From assembly GCF_001953885.1 (NCBI RefSeq), contig NZ_MQUS01000020.1, forward strand, positions 107,464 through 171,463: 64,000 nt of DNA. The letters are read 5' to 3'. The stretch comes from Streptomyces sp. IMTB 2501 (lineage in GTDB: Bacteria > Actinomycetota > Actinomycetes > Streptomycetales > Streptomycetaceae). Both the position numbers and the translations under genes were made by a program. Shown piece after piece: positions 34,925 to 42,233 of this stretch (its first letter is position 1; each line of letters begins with the position of its first letter). The notes beneath the pieces were generated by a model. It was not told where the DNA came from. It did not search any database and saw only the letters and a program-made list of their open reading frames with translations.

Positions 34925-35202
34925 TCCCGATGGAGATCTACAAGAGCAGCAAGAAGGCCGCTGCTGACGCGCACGAGATGCTGTGTCAGGCGCTGTTGGC
35001 GATCGGGATTCCGAGGCGGGATCTTGGCTGGCTGGCTCCGCGCGTAGCGCCGGACGGCTGTCCGATGGTGGCCATGGGCACGTGGAACGCTGACGTGGTG
35101 CAGAGGGTAGCGGCGCATCTGATGGCGTCACCTGCGTACGTCAAGACGTTGCCGGACGGCCGCGTCGTAGGCGATCACGCCCACGTGATGCGAGACGAGT
35201 AG
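34921..35202 (+). CDS. small element protein, unknown function
   Basis: A 93-residue protein beginning IPMEIYKSSKKAAADAHEML. LGWLAPRVAPDGCPMVAMGT and WNADVVQRVAAHLMA give an alpha/beta pattern without a known motif. GTG 34921 overlaps the TGA of the preceding ORF, and an AAGGAGG stretch lies just upstream. Confidence 0.65.
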   Translation: MIPMEIYKSSKKAAADAHEMLCQALLAIGIPRRDLGWLAPRVAPDGCPMVAMGTWNADVVQRVAAHLMASPAYVKTLPDGRVVGDHAHVMRDE

Positions 35203-35402
35203 ACCCCGGCGCGCTGGGTGACGGCGAATCAGGACTCAGTGCGTCGGCTTCCCCGACCGTAGCTTCGCATCCGGTGGTTCACGGACGGGGCTCTCCGCTG
35301 TTTGAGCAGTGACGAAGACCGATAGACGGCCCCTCCGATCGATTGTTGGCCCATGCGAGGATCGCTTCTCCAAGGTGAGCACGTTGGTAGGTGGAGATAG
35401 GT

Positions 35403-35714
35403 ATGGCCAAGGTCGGTCTGTACGTGAAATTCCGCGCGCAGTCGGGGCAGCGCGACGCCCTAGTGAAGGTGCTGCTAGGGGCTGCGGACCTCATGGCTGG
35501 CGCTCCGGGCTGCGAGTTGTACGTAGTGAATACCGCCTCCGGCGAGGAGGATATGGTGTGGGTCACGGAGATCTGGCGCAGTGCGGCTGACCATGAGGAC
35601 TCGCTGTCAGTGGCCGGGGTGAAGGAACTGATCGGACAGGCGATGCCCCTGCTGGCAGGTCCGCCCGAGCGGATCGATGTTCAGCCTGCGGGTGGCGTCG
35701 GAATGCGAGGGTGA
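35403..35714 (+). CDS. antibiotic biosynthesis monooxygenase (ABM) domain protein
   Basis: A 103-residue protein of the small ferredoxin-like ABM fold: VGLYVKFRAQSGQRDALVKV, ELYVVNTASGEEDMVWVTEI with the WxTEIWR-type strand, and HEDSLSVAGVKELIGQAMPL. Related proteins are quinol monooxygenases or cofactor-free oxygenases (YgiN, ActVA-Orf6). GGTGGAGA precedes ATG 35403. It is cargo of the element; a role in host metabolism is possible but unproved. Confidence 0.82.
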   Translation: MAKVGLYVKFRAQSGQRDALVKVLLGAADLMAGAPGCELYVVNTASGEEDMVWVTEIWRSAADHEDSLSVAGVKELIGQAMPLLAGPPERIDVQPAGGVGMRG

Positions 35715-35732
35715 ACGGCCCCAATGCCCATG

Positions 35733-35769
35733 GGGGCCACCTATCGAACCCCGCCGGGGCCACCTATCG
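35733..35769. repeat. two direct repeats GGGGCCACCTATCG, 23 bp apart
   Basis: Exact copies at 35733-35746 and 35756-35769, just after the monooxygenase stop and 60 bases before the long hairpin. They could belong to a replication or transfer site of the element. Confidence 0.6.
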
Positions 35770-35830
35770 GTCTTTGTCGCATGAACCTGTGGTGCCGTGA
35801 TGGCGCGCTGTGGGCACGCCGCCGGCCGTA

Positions 35831-35980
35831 GAGGCTTTTGGGCGGGAGCTGCCATGGGGCGAGTGAACAGGGGGCCTTACGCTCGCCAGCGGATCGGGCA
35901 GTCTTTGGGACCTGCCCGCAGTAGCCCGATCGGCTCCCTGTTCTTCGAGGCTCGCCCCATGGTGGCTGCCTAAAAGCCTC
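35831..35980. other. 150-bp extended imperfect hairpin (candidate replication or transfer site)
   Basis: Outer arms GAGGCTTTTGGGCGG...CATGGGGCGAG (35831-35863) and CTCGCCCCATG...TAAAAGCCTC (35951-35980) pair. Inside, AACAGGG (35866) pairs with CCCTGTT (35936), and GATCGGGC (35892) with GCCCGATC (35924). All pairs are nested, giving one long rod. It lies in a 512-bp gap without a gene (35715-36226). Rolling-circle elements of streptomycetes use such structures as single-strand origins (pIJ101 sti) or transfer loci, which makes that role possible but unproved. Confidence 0.55.
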
Positions 35981-36168
35981 GTAGGCCGTCGGCCCCAGCC
36001 CCAGAGGGTGAACACAGCCTCGTCCCTCCGGAGCGGGGTCGAGTCGCCTGATACTGCACGGGACGGGCTCTTGGGCTAGGGACGTCCGACGAGTCGTGGT
36101 ACCTGCCCGTCCGAGCCTGATGCCCTTGCGGGACGTAGTGGCAACCGTGTTACGCAACGAGCGTGCCC

Positions 36169-36206
36169 CCGCCCTGTCCCCGGCTGGTAGGGCTGGGCAG
36201 GGGCAA
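36169..36206 (-). terminator. hairpin downstream of the element-borne chaplin gene
   Basis: CCCCCGCCC on the left pairs with GGGCAGGGG on the right with one mismatch, 20 bases past the chaplin stop (which is on the minus strand). Confidence 0.5.
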
Positions 36207-36226
36207 TGCGGCGTCTACCCGCGACC

Positions 36227-36469
36227 TCAGGAATTAGAACTTTCGTTGCCGAAATCCGGGTTGAGAAGGCCGACCACGTTGAGTGTGTTACCCGTGGCGT
36301 TGACGGGAACATGCACGGGGGCCTGAACAAGGTTGCCGGAGACGATGCCGGGGGAGTGTTCGGCCTTGCCGTCGGCGTTGGCTCCTCCATGGGCCATTGC
36401 AAATCCAGTACTGGTCAGCAGAGCAGCTGCGATCAGGCCGGTCGTGGCAAAGACGGTGCGTGCGCGCAT
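36227..36469 (-). CDS. short chaplin, cysteine-free, carried by the element
   Basis: An 80-residue secreted protein. Residues 1-26 are a signal peptide (MRARTVFATTGLIAAALLTS, then TGFAMA). The mature part has the chaplin domain from about residue 41: GIVSGNLVQAPVHVPVNATG followed by NTLNVVGLLNPDFGN. Long chaplins and most short ones have two Cys in this domain; here there are none, as in ChpE. Chaplins are amyloid-forming surface proteins of aerial hyphae and spores. AGGAGG lies 3 bases before ATG 36469. A chromosomal relative (chpE) is at 57092. It is unusual cargo for a mobile element. Confidence 0.88.
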   Translation of the reverse strand: MRARTVFATTGLIAAALLTSTGFAMAHGGANADGKAEHSPGIVSGNLVQAPVHVPVNATGNTLNVVGLLNPDFGNESSNS

Positions 36470-37257
36470 GGTTCCTCCTGTGTGGTAGGTCGCCCGGGTT
36501 CTGCACCGTCGGATGATCCGAGAAACGCCTCTCACTTGAACGGGAACGCAAACCCATTCCTTCGGGAAAGGTGGACCGTGCTGTTGACGCGCCCACGTAC
36601 AAGCCAGTCGCCCGACCCGTCGGACAGGCATGTTGCCGGTGAGGGCGGCGCGGCCTGGATCGGTGGCTGGCCTGCAGGAGGCCGTGAGCCTCGGGCCAGA
36701 GTTCTCGGGATCGGGGCGGGCAAGGTGGGGCGTGCTGGATCTGGCGCACGTCTGCGGGGTCGCCTGGTATGCGCCGGGGCGGCGGCGCGCCGAAGGCGCG
36801 CCCTGGAAAAAGTAAAGCCAGATTCCGCCACGCCCCGAACCGCTGACCGCTCCGGGCTCCCGATGGGTGCATGGCACGTTGCGCAACCGGCCAGACAGAC
36901 ACGCTCAGTTCACCACTACCGGGCCGTACGACTTTCTCTCTCCGGGCGCACCCTCAGATGCCCTGTCTGCGACGGAAATCAGGTTGACAATCGGCCCCCG
37001 CCCTGAGTCGGCACCTGCTGATGCTGTTCTTACTCCGGCCGATTCTGGTACGGATTTCCCACGGTCCGGGACGCTGCGCTGAGCCGTGGGCCCCGGAAAA
37101 TCACAGGCCTCCTGTCGGTGGCAACTCATATAATTCCAAGGCAAGTTAGCTGCGCCTGGTCAGGGCGTACGCAGGATAAGCGCCCTGTAAGCGCAAAGGA
37201 GAAAAGTCATGAACACCCGCTATCTACTTCCCGACTTGAGGCTCTGGAGGCCGCGTC
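36470..37257. other. 788-bp gap without a supported gene; contains a GGCGCGCC hairpin
   Basis: Open frames here are low-complexity shadows. GGCGCGCC-GAA-GGCGCGCC at 36784-36802 is a perfect 8-bp-stem hairpin. AAAGGAGAAAAG before ATG 37209 is a strong ribosome-binding site, but the frame that follows (59 codons) only overlaps the fusion gene in another frame. The deleted transfer genes of the element probably lay here. Confidence 0.5.
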
Positions 37258-38349
37258 ATGTCTGCCGACTCCGGCAACGAAACCACACGCAAAACCCGCC
37301 TGTCCGCCGCGTCGTCCGCTCCGGCCGAGCGTTCCGGCGCGCTGGCACGCGAACTACGTCTACAAGCTCTCTCAGAGGCGGACCGTGATCTCATACGGCT
37401 CGTCAGTGATCCGCTCTATCCGCGCTGGCGGGAGCAGATCAAAGCCATCGGTGGCTGTGCCCACCCGATTTACCTGTCCGGTTCCACGGTCACTCGTGAT
37501 GCGGTTACGGGTGAGGTGATCTCGTCCTACTCGACCGCTGGGGAACCTGGTGAGCGGCTGGCCGTGCGCTGCCGCAACCGGCGTGCCTCGGTGTGTGAGC
37601 CGTGCTCTCGCCTGCACGCGGGGGACACGTTCCAGCTCGTTCGTGCGGGCCTGTCCGGCGGCAAGGGGGTCCCCGAGGGCGTGAAAGATCGCCCCCGGCT
37701 GTTCGTCACGCTCACTGCCCCCTCGTTCGGGCCGGTGCATCGCGTGCTGGACGGGGAACCCTGCCGTCCTCGCCGTGATGATCCGCGCTGCGAGCATGGG
37801 CGGCGGCTCGGCTGCGGCCTGGCCCACACCGAGGATGACCCCCTGGTGGGTCTGCCGCTGTGCCCGGACTGCTACGACTACGTGGGCCACGTGCTGTGGC
37901 ACGCGCACGCCGGGCGCCTGTGGGACCGGTTCACCACCACCGTGCGGCTCGACGCGTTCGGGACGTGGGGAGACCGGGGCTGGTTCTTCGAGTCTCCTCG
38001 GCTGAATGATCGCCACCCGTCCTATGACTGGTTTCTGGATCAGTTCAAGGCTGCGGCCAAGCTGGCCGGGACTCCGCAGTACACCCCGAAGAGCTTCCGG
38101 CACTTCTTCGTCTCCGAGGCCATCCACGCTCAGATCCCGCTCTTCGAGGTGGCGGCGTGGGTCGGTCACCGGACCACTCGGACCACGGAGCTGGTCTACG
38201 GCCACCTCGTCCGCCGTGCCATGGACCGGGGGGCCCGCACGATGCACAACCGCCTGGGGCTGAAGCTGCAGCCCTTCAAGGGCCTCATCGCCCCGCCCTC
38301 GCTGACGCCCTCTGAGGACGACATCGAGGACTGGGACGACGTGGCGTAG
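37258..38349 (+). CDS. fusion of a RepSA-type initiator N-terminus to a tyrosine integrase C-terminus
   Basis: A 363-residue chimera. Residues 1-230 match the start of pSAM2-type RepSA replication initiators: CRNRRASVCEPCSRLHAGDT, RPRLFVTLTAPSFGPVHRVL and LCPDCYDYVGHVLWHAHAGR. From about 231, the sequence is the end of a phage-type integrase: YTPKSFRHFFVSEAIHAQIP, AAWVGHRTTRTTELVYGHLV, with R281, H304 and the nucleophile Y314 (K278 stands where HxxR has His). The first catalytic Arg and the RepSA nuclease region are absent. In pSAM2-like elements repSA, xis and int are consecutive, so an in-frame deletion of about three half-genes explains it. GGAGG precedes ATG 37258. Activity is unlikely. 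Confidence 0.85.
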   Translation: MSADSGNETTRKTRLSAASSAPAERSGALARELRLQALSEADRDLIRLVSDPLYPRWREQIKAIGGCAHPIYLSGSTVTRDAVTGEVISSYSTAGEPGERLAVRCRNRRASVCEPCSRLHAGDTFQLVRAGLSGGKGVPEGVKDRPRLFVTLTAPSFGPVHRVLDGEPCRPRRDDPRCEHGRRLGCGLAHTEDDPLVGLPLCPDCYDYVGHVLWHAHAGRLWDRFTTTVRLDAFGTWGDRGWFFESPRLNDRHPSYDWFLDQFKAAAKLAGTPQYTPKSFRHFFVSEAIHAQIPLFEVAAWVGHRTTRTTELVYGHLVRRAMDRGARTMHNRLGLKLQPFKGLIAPPSLTPSEDDIEDWDDVA

Positions 38350-38409
38350 GTGGTTGGGTGTGATCGCGTGTCGACCCAGTGCAGACTTCGAGTCGGATCG
38401 GTCGCCCTC

Positions 38410-39969
38410 TCAGGCGCGGCCGGACTCGTTCGCAGTGTTCAGGATATTTACACTCCGAAACATTGCTGACGGGCATCCGTGAGACACGGAAGCGACCTGC
38501 CCAGGTTGGGCCTTTCCGCAGTTGAATGCCCCTCCTAGTACGTAGGTCTGGGGGCCTCCGACAGCTTCCATCGAGCCCCAGAACTGGGGGGTTACCCCCT
38601 GATATGCAAAGTCCTTAACCTGTCCCTCAAGGCGGCCGTTCCGGATCATGTATGCCCTCTGACCCGTAAATTGGAAGTTGTACCGCTGCATGTCGATCGA
38701 CCAGGACCGGTCGCCGACCACGTAGATGCCCCGGTCGACACCGCCGATCAGGTCCTCGGTCGACAGCCCGGCGGGATCCGGCTGCAGCGACACGTTGGCC
38801 ATGCGCTGCACCGGTACGTGCGCGGGGGAGTCGGCGTACGCGCAGCCGTTGGAGCGGGCGAACCCGGTGAGCCGCGCGATCCGCCGGTCCAGCTGGTAGC
38901 CGACCAGTGTGCCGTCCTTCACCAGGTCCCAGGACTGCGCCTCGACGCCCTCGTCGTCGTACCCGATGGTCGCGAGGCCGTGTTCGGCGGTGCGGTCGCC
39001 GGTGACGTTCATCAGCTCGGAGCCGTATCTCAGCTTGCCCAGCTGGTCGAAGGTGGCGAAGGAGGTGCCGGCGTAGGCGGCCTCGTAGCCGAGCGCGCGG
39101 TCCAGCTCGGTGGCGTGGCCGATGGACTCGTGGATGGTCAGCCACAGGTTGGACGGGTCGACCACCAGGTCGTACAGGCCCGGCTCCACGCTCGGCGCCC
39201 GCATCTTCTCGGCGAGCAGCTCCGGGATCCGCTCCAGCTCCGAGTCCCAGTCCCAGCCGGTGCCGGTCAGATACTCCCAGCCCCGCCCGGCCGGCGGCGC
39301 GAGGGTTCGCATCGAGTCGAACTCGCCGCTCGACTCGTCCACCGACACCGCGGTCAACTCCGGGTGCAGACGCACCCGTTGCTGGGTCGTCACGGTCCCG
39401 GCGGTGTCGGCGTAGAACTTGTTCTCGTGCACGGTGAGCAGTGAGGCGTCCACATGGCTGACGCCGTTGGCGGCCAGCAGCCGTGTGCTCCACTCCGCCA
39501 GCAGCGCGGCCTTCGCCTCGTCGGGCACGGAGAACGGGTCGATCTCGTACGACGACACCCACGTCCGGTCCGTGTGCACCGGCTCGTCGGCCAGCTCGAC
39601 CCTCCCCCACTGCCCGAAAGGCGTGGGAGGTACCCCCACGTCCGCCCCTGCGGCCTTGATGACCTGCGCGGACAGCTTGGCCATGGCCACCGCCTGGGAG
39701 GCCACCCGGGCCGCCGCGTCCATGGTCAGGTCCACACCGGAGGCGAAGCCCCACGTACCGCCGTGCACGACCCTGACCGCGTACCCGAGGTCGGTGGTGT
39801 CCGACGATCCGGCGGGTTTGGCGTCCCGCAGCCGCCAGGACGCGCTGCGCACCCGCTCGAACCGGAAGTCCGCGTGCTCGGCCCCGAGCGCACGCGCGCG
39901 TGCCAGCGCGGCGTCGGCGAGGGCCCGTAGGGGAAGCGCCGTGAAGGCTTCGTCGATGGAATGGGGCAC
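38410..39969 (-). CDS. tldD: TldD-type metalloprotease subunit (3' end supplied by the element)
   Basis: A 519-residue protein. HESIGH at 280-285 is the HExxxH zinc motif and C484 in GGAFNCGKAQ the third ligand known from TldD. GTSFATFDQLGKLRYGSELM and SNGCAYADSPAHVPVQRMAN are family blocks. Codons 1-430 are host sequence; from the core (codons 431-436) on, the element provides the end, with less GC-rich codons than the displaced native end at 32819-33085. Residues about 111-122 (GVPPTPFGQWGR) come from a dispersed repeat. GTG 39969 follows GGGAG. TldD works with TldE; their genes are now 5.6 kb apart. Confidence 0.93.
   Translation of the reverse strand: MPHSIDEAFTALPLRALADAALARARALGAEHADFRFERVRSASWRLRDAKPAGSSDTTDLGYAVRVVHGGTWGFASGVDLTMDAAARVASQAVAMAKLSAQVIKAAGADVGVPPTPFGQWGRVELADEPVHTDRTWVSSYEIDPFSVPDEAKAALLAEWSTRLLAANGVSHVDASLLTVHENKFYADTAGTVTTQQRVRLHPELTAVSVDESSGEFDSMRTLAPPAGRGWEYLTGTGWDWDSELERIPELLAEKMRAPSVEPGLYDLVVDPSNLWLTIHESIGHATELDRALGYEAAYAGTSFATFDQLGKLRYGSELMNVTGDRTAEHGLATIGYDDEGVEAQSWDLVKDGTLVGYQLDRRIARLTGFARSNGCAYADSPAHVPVQRMANVSLQPDPAGLSTEDLIGGVDRGIYVVGDRSWSIDMQRYNFQFTGQRAYMIRNGRLEGQVKDFAYQGVTPQFWGSMEAVGGPQTYVLGGAFNCGKAQPGQVASVSHGCPSAMFRSVNILNTANESGRA
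38663..38679. repeat. attachment core, tldD side
   Basis: CCCGTAAATTGGAAGTT, identical to 33069-33085. It marks where host tldD codons give way to the element-borne 3' end. Confidence 0.9.
39600..39638. repeat. palindromic dispersed repeat in frame inside tldD
   Basis: CCCTCCCCCACTGCCCGAAA, then GGCGTGGGAGGTACCCCCA: a streptomycete intergenic repeat with CCCTCC/GGTACC-type pairing. It lies within tldD and encodes about 12 residues (111-122) in a loop ahead of the catalytic domain. Confidence 0.7.
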
Positions 39970-40218
39970 GGAGGTCTCCCTGCTGTCGTGGCCTGTCGGT
40001 CCGATCATGTCGTGGCGGCGGTCCGGCGGACCACACCTTTCCGGCCCGGAGCGGGGGCGTTTCTGTAGGGATCCGACAGCGACTCCCCCGAGCCACTGTC
40101 GGTGCCCGATTGCCCACGGACCCGGCCGGACCGATAGGTTTCCGATGAAGCCGCCTGTCATCCAGGTGTTCGGGCGGGTGTCGGAACATCTGCAGACCGC
40201 TATCGAAAGGGTGATCCG

Positions 40219-40923
40219 TTGAGCCGCTCGGTTCTCGTCACCGGAGGCAACCGGGGCATCGGCCTCGCCATCGCCCGCGCATTCGCCGACGCCGGCGACA
40301 AGGTCGCGATCACGTACCGCTCGGGTGAGCCGCCGGCCGGCTTTCTGGCCGTCAAGTGCGACATCACCGACCCGGAGCAGGTGGAGCAGGCCTACAAGGA
40401 GATCGAGGACCAGCACGGTCCGGTCGAGGTCCTGGTCGCCAACGCGGGCGTGACCAAGGACCAGCTCCTGATGCGCATGTCCGAGGACGATTTCACCTCG
40501 GTCATCGACACCAACCTCACTGGCACCTTCCGGGTCGTCAAGCGGGCCAACCGTGGCATGCTGCGCGCCAAGAAGGGCCGCGTCGTCCTGATCTCGTCCG
40601 TGGTCGGCCTGCTCGGCTCCGCGGGGCAGGCGAACTACGCCGCCTCCAAGGCCGCCCTGGTCGGCTTCGCGCGCTCTCTCGCCCGTGAGCTGGGCTCGCG
40701 CAACATCACCTTCAACGTCGTCGCGCCCGGTTTCGTCGACACCGACATGACCAAGGTGCTCAGCGACGAGCAGCGCCAGAACATCGTCTCGCAGGTGCCG
40801 CTCGGCCGTTACGCGCAGCCGGAGGAGATCGCCGCGACGGTGCGGTTCCTCGCCTCGGACGACGCCTCGTACATCACTGGAGCCGTCATCCCCGTTGACG
40901 GCGGACTGGGAATGGGTCACTGA
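40219..40923 (+). CDS. fabG: 3-oxoacyl-ACP reductase
   Basis: A 234-residue SDR. VLVTGGNRGIGLAIARAFAD is the NADPH motif; VANAGVTKDQLLMRMSEDDF is diagnostic of the FabG/MabA group; SSVVGLLGSAGQANYAASKA has the Ser, Tyr and Lys; ITGAVIPVDGGLGMGH closes the fold. It reduces 3-oxoacyl-ACP in fatty-acid elongation. TTG 40219 is the start, with GAAAGG upstream. fabI follows after 5 bases, so the two are an operon, as in mycobacterial mabA-inhA. Confidence 0.93.
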   Translation: MSRSVLVTGGNRGIGLAIARAFADAGDKVAITYRSGEPPAGFLAVKCDITDPEQVEQAYKEIEDQHGPVEVLVANAGVTKDQLLMRMSEDDFTSVIDTNLTGTFRVVKRANRGMLRAKKGRVVLISSVVGLLGSAGQANYAASKAALVGFARSLARELGSRNITFNVVAPGFVDTDMTKVLSDEQRQNIVSQVPLGRYAQPEEIAATVRFLASDDASYITGAVIPVDGGLGMGH

Positions 40924-40928
40924 TCACC

Positions 40929-41696
40929 ATGAGTGGAATCCTCGAGGGCAAGCGCATCCTGATCACCGGTGTGCTGATGGAGTCCTCCATCGCCTTCCAC
41001 GCGGCCAAGCTGGCCCAGGAGCAGGGCGCGGAGATCATCCTGACCGCGTTCCCGCGGCCCACGCTGACCGAGCGCATCGCCAAGAAGCTGCCGAAGCCCA
41101 CCAAGGTCATCGAGCTGGACGTCACCAACGACGAGCACCTGGGCCGGCTGGCCGACATCGTCGGCGAGGAACTGGGCGGCCTCGACGGCGTCGTGCACTC
41201 CATCGGCTTCGCGCCGCAGGACGCGCTCGGCGGCAACTTCCTCAACACGCCGTTCGAGTCCGTGGCCACCGCCATGCACGTCTCGGCGTACTCCCTGAAG
41301 TCGCTGACCATGGCCTGCCTGCCGCTGATGCAGAACGGTGGCTCGGTCGTCGGCCTCACCTTCGACGCGCAGTACGCCTGGCCGCAGTACGACTGGATGG
41401 GCCCGGCCAAGGCCGCCCTGGAGGCGACCAACCGCTACATGGCGCGCGATCTGGGCAAGCAGAACATCCGCTGCAACCTCATCTCCGCGGGTCCGATCGG
41501 CTCCATGGCCGCCAAGTCCATCCCGGGCTTCGCCGAGCTGGCCTCCGTGTGGGACTCCCGCGCCCCGCTGGAGTGGGACCTGAAGGACCCGGAGCCGGCC
41601 GGCCGCGGCATCGTCGCCCTGCTGAGCGACTGGTTCCCGAAGACCACCGGCGAGATCATCCACGTCGACGGCGGTCTGCACGCCATCGGAGCCTGA
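40929..41696 (+). CDS. fabI: enoyl-ACP reductase (NADH), FabI/InhA type
   Basis: A 255-residue divergent SDR. GKRILITGVLMESSIAFHAA is the FabI-type cofactor site; VHSIGFAPQDALGGNFLNTP and SLTFDA-like GLTFDAQYAWPQYDWMGPAK carry the Tyr-x6-Lys active site. TTGEIIHVDGGLHAIGA is the end. It performs the last reduction of each elongation cycle, the target of isoniazid and triclosan in relatives. It is downstream of and probably co-transcribed with fabG. Confidence 0.94.
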   Translation: MSGILEGKRILITGVLMESSIAFHAAKLAQEQGAEIILTAFPRPTLTERIAKKLPKPTKVIELDVTNDEHLGRLADIVGEELGGLDGVVHSIGFAPQDALGGNFLNTPFESVATAMHVSAYSLKSLTMACLPLMQNGGSVVGLTFDAQYAWPQYDWMGPAKAALEATNRYMARDLGKQNIRCNLISAGPIGSMAAKSIPGFAELASVWDSRAPLEWDLKDPEPAGRGIVALLSDWFPKTTGEIIHVDGGLHAIGA

Positions 41697-41702
41697 TCTT
41701 CG

Positions 41703-41732
41703 CAGAACACAGCAGAACACAGCAGAACACAG
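41703..41732. repeat. three tandem copies of CAGAACACAG
   Basis: Perfect 10-bp repeats at 41703, 41713 and 41723, immediately after the fabI stop. Confidence 0.85.
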
Positions 41733-41775
41733 GTGACGCCTCGTTTCCCGCAGTGCGCGGGGAGCGGGGCGTCAC
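41733..41775 (+). terminator. hairpin after fabI
   Basis: GTGACGCC (41733-41740) pairs with GGCGTCAC (41768-41775) around a GC-rich loop that can itself fold. Confidence 0.65.
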
Positions 41776-41876
41776 TCGTTCGGTTCACCGGCCGGGCGCC
41801 CACCGGTGCGGGCGGCGCACTCTGAATTACGCGTTCATCCACGCGCCCCTCGCAGCCCGGCCGAGGAGGTCCCCTG

Positions 41877-42233
41877 GTGCGCCTGCGCCTGTCTCGCAGC
41901 CTGGCCCCGGTGACCCTGGCCGCGGCCCTCGTGCTCTCCCTGCCGTACGACGCGATGCCCTACGCGCGCGTGGACGACGGAGAGCCACCCGCGCCGAGCC
42001 TCTTCGGGGCCGCCTGCCGTACGGCCGTCCGCGGCTCCCATGTGGTGGCCTACTGCCACAATCCCTATGTCGACACCGATCGCGTGCGGCTGCACATCGA
42101 GTGCGCCCGCTGGTGGGACATCGACACCGACAGCGCACCGGTCGACACCGGGCCCGCCATGACCGTACGGCTCAAGGGCCGGTGCTGGAAGGAAGTCCGC
42201 TCGGCCTGGATCAGCCACCAGAACGAGCACTGA
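41877..42233 (+). CDS. putative secreted protein, unknown function
   Basis: A 118-residue protein. Residues 1-27 are a signal peptide (RLRLSRSLAPVTLAAALVLS). The mature part has four Cys: AACRTAVRGSHVVAYCHNPY, HIECARWWDID and KGRCWKEV, probably two disulphides. GAGGAGG precedes GTG 41877. Its 3' end overlaps the convergent GntR gene by 23 bases. Confidence 0.8.
   Translation: MRLRLSRSLAPVTLAAALVLSLPYDAMPYARVDDGEPPAPSLFGAACRTAVRGSHVVAYCHNPYVDTDRVRLHIECARWWDIDTDSAPVDTGPAMTVRLKGRCWKEVRSAWISHQNEH

Larger units (their letters stand above)
33069..38679. mobile_element. 5.6-kb integrated element relic (pSAM2-type AICE derivative) inside tldD
   Basis: It is bounded by identical 17-bp cores at 33069 and 38663 (5594 bp apart). 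The left core abuts a tldD 3' fragment and the right core abuts an intact tldD, the pattern left by site-specific integration into a coding sequence. It holds an XRE/TPR regulator, two small ORFs, a monooxygenase-like protein, a chaplin, a long hairpin and a RepSA-integrase fusion. Codon use is visibly less GC-rich than the flanks. No xis, intact int, tra, spd or kor genes are present, so it is probably a deletion derivative that can no longer move by itself. Confidence 0.88.

Noticed and set aside
36784..36802. GGCGCGCC hairpin as an intrinsic terminator
   Set aside because: There is no T-run on the downstream side in either direction; kept only as a hairpin within the gap entry.
36288..36902. 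204-codon minus-strand frame overlapping the chaplin gene
   Set aside because: Out of frame with the chaplin, which has a signal peptide, domain and ribosome-binding site.
37209..37388. 59-codon ORF with a strong ribosome-binding site before the RepSA-Int fusion
   Set aside because: Its frame runs through the fusion gene in another phase and has no recognisable protein features; only the ribosome-binding site is attractive.
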